A DNA stretch of 64,000 nucleotides from G963675935 sp963719005 (GTDB lineage Bacteria > Planctomycetota > Planctomycetia > Pirellulales > Thermoguttaceae): contig CAVRAR010000014.1 of assembly GCA_963719005.1 (NCBI GenBank), positions 558,001-622,000 of the forward strand. The letters run 5' to 3'. Of this stretch, positions 61,148 to 64,000 are shown one piece after another. Below the pieces are notes generated by a model, which made no database searches, was not told where the DNA came from, and worked only from the letters and a program-made list of their open reading frames with translations. Every line of letters starts with the position of its first letter. The first letter of the stretch is position 1. The translations under genes were made by a program, and so were the position numbers.

Positions 61148-61226
61148 GGGAAAAAGGGGACAGCTCCAATTTGCCGGAACGGCCCGGAGGGTGCTTCGCA
61201 CAAATTGGACCTGTCCCCTTTTTCCC
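61148..61226. repeat. Palindromic element, near-identical to the argB upstream copy
   Basis: The arms gaaaaaggggacagctccaa and its inverse ttggacctgtccccttttt, with the centre gccggaacggcccggagggt. It differs from 50443-50518 by about two bases. It lies between the terminator and the end of tatC. Confidence 0.92.
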
Positions 61227-61248
61227 AGCACTTACAACATCATTCCCG

Positions 61249-62325
61249 CTACGGCGAAAACGGCTTCGACTTGCGCGGTAGCAGCTTGCACAAGAGAACT
61301 CCGCCGAAGTAAAGGAGCGTCAGCGAACCGGCCAGCAACAACATGCTGTAAGCGTCGGGCGGCGCGAGGATGGCCGCCACCACGAAGATCACCAGCACCG
61401 CGATCCGCCACTGCTTCAGGTAGCCCTTCACCGTGAACAGGCCGATTCGCTCCAGAAACAGCATCACCAGCGGCAACTGGAAACCGATGCCAAAGCCCAC
61501 CGGCAGAATCAGCACGAAGCCGAGCCATTCGTTGATGCGCGGCTCGGGCACGATCCCCTGACTCTTGTTGAAACTCAGCAGGAAGTCCAACACCGGCTCG
61601 AACACCACGAAAAACGCCAACGCGGCTCCCACAAGGAACAGTCCCAGGCTGAACGGCAAATACCGCTGCACGTACTGGCGCTCGTGCGGATAGAGTCCCG
61701 CCGCCACGAAATGCCAGATTTGGTAGAAGATCCACGGGCTGGCCAACAGCACACCCACCAGCAGCGACGCCTTGATGTAAATCGAGAAGGGCTCGACCAT
61801 CGCCAGCCCCTTGGTCTGCAAGCGCGGGTCGTCCTTGCTTTCGTGCCACAAGAACAGTCGCACCAGTCCTTCCGGCTTCTCGTCCGTCGCTTCCGCGTCG
61901 CTCTTCTTCGATGGTTTTGACTGCGGCGGCAATTTGACGTCCGCAAACTGCTCGGGATAGGCGCTCTTCAACTCCTCCAGCATCTGCGCCGGATCGACGT
62001 AGTACTCGTCGGCCAGCAGGTGCCCCTTTTCCACGAACCCCTTCACTTGCTCGGTGGTCCACGGCGACACTTGGCCCGCGTCCTTGAGCTTCGCCAACTC
62101 CTTGTTGATTCGGTCTTTCGACTCGTTTTGATAGTAGCGGGTCAGGGCGTTGGACAGCGGCTGCTGAATGAACTTGACGACGTATCCTCCGATGGCCAGC
62201 CCGATGAGAAACCCAACCAGCAACCCGCCGATCGCTTTGAACAAGCACTTACGCAACTCTTCGAGGTGTTGCCCGAAGGTCATCGTGCTTTCACGAAACA
62301 GGTCGTCTTCGCGTGGATCAGCCAT
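61249..62325 (-). CDS. tatC: Twin-arginine translocase subunit TatC with a long insertion
   Basis: TatC is the membrane receptor for Tat signal peptides. The N-terminal motif MTFGQHLEELRKCLFKAIGG is present, as are HESKDD and MVEPFSIYIKASLLVGVLLA, FFVVFEPVLDFLLSF, and the last helices ILPVGFGIGFQLPLVMLFLE. Six transmembrane helices are seen. At 358 residues it is about 100 longer than E. coli TatC because of a hydrophilic segment in the first periplasmic loop (INKELAKLKDAGQVSPWTTE to SKPSKKSDAEATDE). The start is the Met of MADPREDD. The window also contains a Tat substrate (27692). Confidence 0.94.
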   Translation of the reverse strand: MADPREDDLFRESTMTFGQHLEELRKCLFKAIGGLLVGFLIGLAIGGYVVKFIQQPLSNALTRYYQNESKDRINKELAKLKDAGQVSPWTTEQVKGFVEKGHLLADEYYVDPAQMLEELKSAYPEQFADVKLPPQSKPSKKSDAEATDEKPEGLVRLFLWHESKDDPRLQTKGLAMVEPFSIYIKASLLVGVLLASPWIFYQIWHFVAAGLYPHERQYVQRYLPFSLGLFLVGAALAFFVVFEPVLDFLLSFNKSQGIVPEPRINEWLGFVLILPVGFGIGFQLPLVMLFLERIGLFTVKGYLKQWRIAVLVIFVVAAILAPPDAYSMLLLAGSLTLLYFGGVLLCKLLPRKSKPFSP

Positions 62326-62393
62326 GTCGATTGGTCGCAAACACTGTAGTCTACCACCCAAACTGTTCAGTCGCAACGAAGCGGCCGTGGGCC

Positions 62394-62467
62394 GTAGGGT
62401 GGGTCGAGCGCAGCGAGCCCCGCCTTTCTTGCCGCTGGTGGGGCTCGCTGCGCTCGACCCACCCTAC
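62394..62467. repeat. Palindromic element (GTAGGGTGGGTCGAGCGCAG arms)
   Basis: The arms gtagggtgggtcgagcgcag with cgagcccc mirrored by ggggctcgctgcgctcgacc caccctac. Related to 34250-34342. It occupies the divergent gap between tatC and the mannose-6-phosphate isomerase gene, where promoters are expected. Confidence 0.92.
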
Positions 62468-62546
62468 ACCTGCCGACCGGCTTGCCGATCGGGGGATCAA
62501 CCGCGATAATTGCGAAGCCGCTTCGCGTTTGGAGCCCGGGAACCAC

Positions 62547-63518
62547 ATGATGCCGCTGTATCCGCTGCGTTTTCGACCGATTTTGCGGCAATACCTGTGG
62601 GGGGGGCGACGCTTTGAGACGTCGCTCGGCAAATCGCTGCCGCCGGGCGACAACTTCGCGGAAAGCTGGGAGGTCGCGGACCACGGCAACGACCGGAGCA
62701 TCGTCGACGTCGGACCGTTGGCCGGAACTACCCTGCGCGAGCTTGTCGCCGTCCACGGCTGCGAGTTGCTGGGCCGGCATCATCCGCAGCCCTGCTTTCC
62801 GCTGCTGCTGAAGTTCCTCGACGGCCACCAAACGCTTTCGCTTCAGGTCCATCCCGACGACGCCCGCGCCGCGCGGCTCGATCCGCCCGACGCCGGCAAG
62901 ACCGAGGCGTGGGTCGTCGTCGAGGTCCTGCCGGGCGGCAAGATCTACGCCGGCCTGAAGCCCGGCGTCGATCGCGACCGCTTGCAGGCGGCCATCCGCA
63001 ACGGCGTCTGCGAGCAATGTCTGAATGGTTTCGCAGCGTCGCCGGGCGACTGTGTTTTCGTGCCGGCCGGAACGGTTCATGCCCTCGGCGCCGGGCTGTT
63101 GGTGGCCGAAATCCAACAGTCGAGCGACACGACCTACCGGTTGTTCGACTGGAACCGTCTCGGCCCGGACGGTCGCCGTCGGCCGTTGCGAACGGACGAG
63201 GGGCTCAACTTCGTCGATTTCGCCCGCGGGCCGGTCATGCCGCAGCGTCCGCAGCCGACGGATCGTCCGCAAGTGAGCCGGCTGGTCGAATGCGACAAGT
63301 TCATCTGGGACCGCTGGAACTTCGATTCGCCCATGCCGGCCGGCGGAGACGACCGCTGCCACATCCTTACGGTGCTGAATGGGGCGGTGCAGATCGCCGG
63401 CGACCTGGCGGATTCGCCGCTGTCGCGCGGTGGAACCGCGCTGTTGCCGGCGTCGCTGGGAAAAGTGACGTTGAGTCCCCAGGGGCAGACGGTGCTGCTG
63501 GACGCTTACTTGCCGTAG
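62547..63518 (+). CDS. manA: Mannose-6-phosphate isomerase, class I
   Basis: Interconverts mannose-6-phosphate and fructose-6-phosphate, feeding GDP-sugar synthesis. The zinc and catalytic motifs are intact: LKFLDGHQTLSLQVHPDDA with Gln and His ligands, GKTEAWVVVE with Glu, FVPAGTVHALGAGLLVAEIQ with His, and QQSSDTTYRLFDWNR. A start of ATG-ATG at 62547 is close to GGAG. 323 residues, the short bacterial form. It lies close to polysaccharide export genes and may supply their precursors. Confidence 0.93.
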   Translation: MMPLYPLRFRPILRQYLWGGRRFETSLGKSLPPGDNFAESWEVADHGNDRSIVDVGPLAGTTLRELVAVHGCELLGRHHPQPCFPLLLKFLDGHQTLSLQVHPDDARAARLDPPDAGKTEAWVVVEVLPGGKIYAGLKPGVDRDRLQAAIRNGVCEQCLNGFAASPGDCVFVPAGTVHALGAGLLVAEIQQSSDTTYRLFDWNRLGPDGRRRPLRTDEGLNFVDFARGPVMPQRPQPTDRPQVSRLVECDKFIWDRWNFDSPMPAGGDDRCHILTVLNGAVQIAGDLADSPLSRGGTALLPASLGKVTLSPQGQTVLLDAYLP

Positions 63519-63618
63519 CATCCGTAGGTTATGCTTCAGCATAATGAACTGGCGTCCGTTATGCCATTAGGTTTTTGGATTGAGGAGGAATCCTCAATGT
63601 TAGACGTTGATTGCGTGC

Positions 63619-63660
63619 CTTTTCCGTAGCCCAGGCGTGAAACGCTGGGCTAGCGAAAAG
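63619..63660. repeat. Palindromic element (CTTTTCCGTAGCCCAGGCGT arms)
   Basis: cttttccgtagcccaggcgt is mirrored by acgctgggctagcgaaaag across a three-base centre. Intergenic. Confidence 0.8.
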
Positions 63661-63795
63661 GCTCGCTTGGGGAAACGAATCATGCGAACGGCCGTGGGTT
63701 GGTGAGGAGACTCGTTGGGGAGACGAACTGCCTTCATACGATCCAACTTAAGCAATCGGCGGTAAACCGGGGGAAGCGAAAAGGAATTGCAGAAC

Positions 63796-63862
63796 GCTCA
63801 TCATCACTGATCTTCACTAATCTGGTGGATTAGCGAAGATTAGCGGTAATCAGTGTTCCTCT
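63796..63862. repeat. Palindromic element (GATTAGCGAAGATTAGCG type)
   Basis: aacgctcatcatcactgatc with ttcactaatc is mirrored by gattagcgaagattagcggt and cagtgttcc. Related to 19939-20008. Confidence 0.7.
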
Positions 63863-63948
63863 TGCCCTAGAGCAGTTCCACGGTAGGTCTAGCGCATTCT
63901 GGGCGAACTCGGTAAATTGGGTTCATCTCACTCAAGGAGGTGACCCTG

Positions 63949-64000
63949 ATGAAACCGTACGATGCGGAGTTTCGCGGCGAAGTGCTCGCCGCGTGCGATA
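63949..64000 (+). mobile_element. 5' end of an IS630-type transposase gene (partial)
   Basis: The window ends within a frame that starts MKPYDAEFRGEVLAACD, with AAGGAGG well placed upstream. This is the helix-turn-helix start of IS630/Tc1-type transposases. Only 17 residues are visible. The element's left end is probably somewhere in the 80 bases before the start. Confirmation needs the following sequence. Confidence 0.7.

Larger units (their letters stand above)
63519..63948. other. Intergenic region with several palindromes and an IS left end
   Basis: A 430-base gap. It holds part of a TAGGTTATGCTTCAGCATAA element (63521-63546), the hairpin cttttccgtagcccaggcgt with acgctgggctagcgaaaag (63619-63660), a GATTAGCG-type element (63796-63862) and, from about 63866, a leader with AAGGAGG before the transposase start. 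No other coding frame is supported. Confidence 0.65.

Noticed and set aside
1..64000. rRNA genes, riboswitches and a replication origin
   Set aside because: No 16S/23S/5S signature sequence, no T-box, cobalamin or SAM riboswitch core, and no dnaA box cluster could be recognised.

Overview
The window looks like a chromosomal piece of a GC-rich planctomycete (Planctomycetota, probably Pirellulales-like). I infer this from gene content and style. There is a DUF5658 protein, a GH172/GH36/GH106/GH27 set of exported glycoside hydrolases with NPCBM modules, an FGE-like domain fused to a TIM-barrel, a cytochrome c-fused CydA-like protein, PQQ-propeller and TPR proteins, and a prs-ctc-pth-rpsF-ssb-rplI gene order. 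Short repeat-encoded peptides such as GQTFLSA, RQECLPH and ENGTVP are also present. No rRNA, tRNA, CRISPR array or prophage was found. A transposase of the IS630 type begins at the right edge.

Layout. 1-1.2 kb: pseudopilin-like genes and a small DUF5658 membrane protein. 1.3-7.2 kb: secreted TPR protein, DUF5615/DUF433 toxin-antitoxin pair, PQQ beta-propeller. 7.5-12.8 kb: SNF2 helicase with a companion gene, higBA toxin-antitoxin pair, mnmG. 13-17.5 kb: small secreted proteins, a HEPN/MNT pair whose HEPN gene carries an amber codon, an orphan histidine kinase. 17.8-30.6 kb: rnhA, then a one-directional exported polysaccharide-degradation cluster (six-hairpin glycosidase, C25-type peptidase, GH106, GH36, GH172), then a BtaB-like methyltransferase and a ComEA-like protein. 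30.9-38.5 kb: sugar-type permease, FGE-like fusion, CydA-like/cytochrome c oxidase pair, LemA pair. 38.8-42.4 kb: three linked envelope proteins, two of them homologous. 42.6-49.4 kb: the translation/replication cluster on the minus strand, interrupted by a plus-strand GH27 alpha-galactosidase. 49.7-53.8 kb: argB-argD-argF. 53.9-61.1 kb: XylR-like regulator, then polysaccharide export genes (OPX lipoprotein, O-antigen ligase/TPR, CpsB-type phosphatase). 61.2-64 kb: tatC, mannose-6-phosphate isomerase, IS630 edge.

Two window-wide patterns stand out. First, at least a dozen families of 45-120 bp palindromic elements lie between genes. Several lie inside genes, in frame, where they add peptide tags to unrelated proteins (MnmG, SNF2 helicase, CydB-like subunit, envelope protein, FGE fusion, PQQ protein). 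This resembles the Rickettsia palindromic elements and is the best candidate for an under-described system here. Second, 18 single-base frame breaks were located in 11 genes, including housekeeping genes (mnmG, ssb). Sixteen of them are explained by one extra base. That bias points to an insertion-prone sequencing or assembly artefact rather than gene decay, so the broken genes are annotated as intact-in-life with frame breaks marked.
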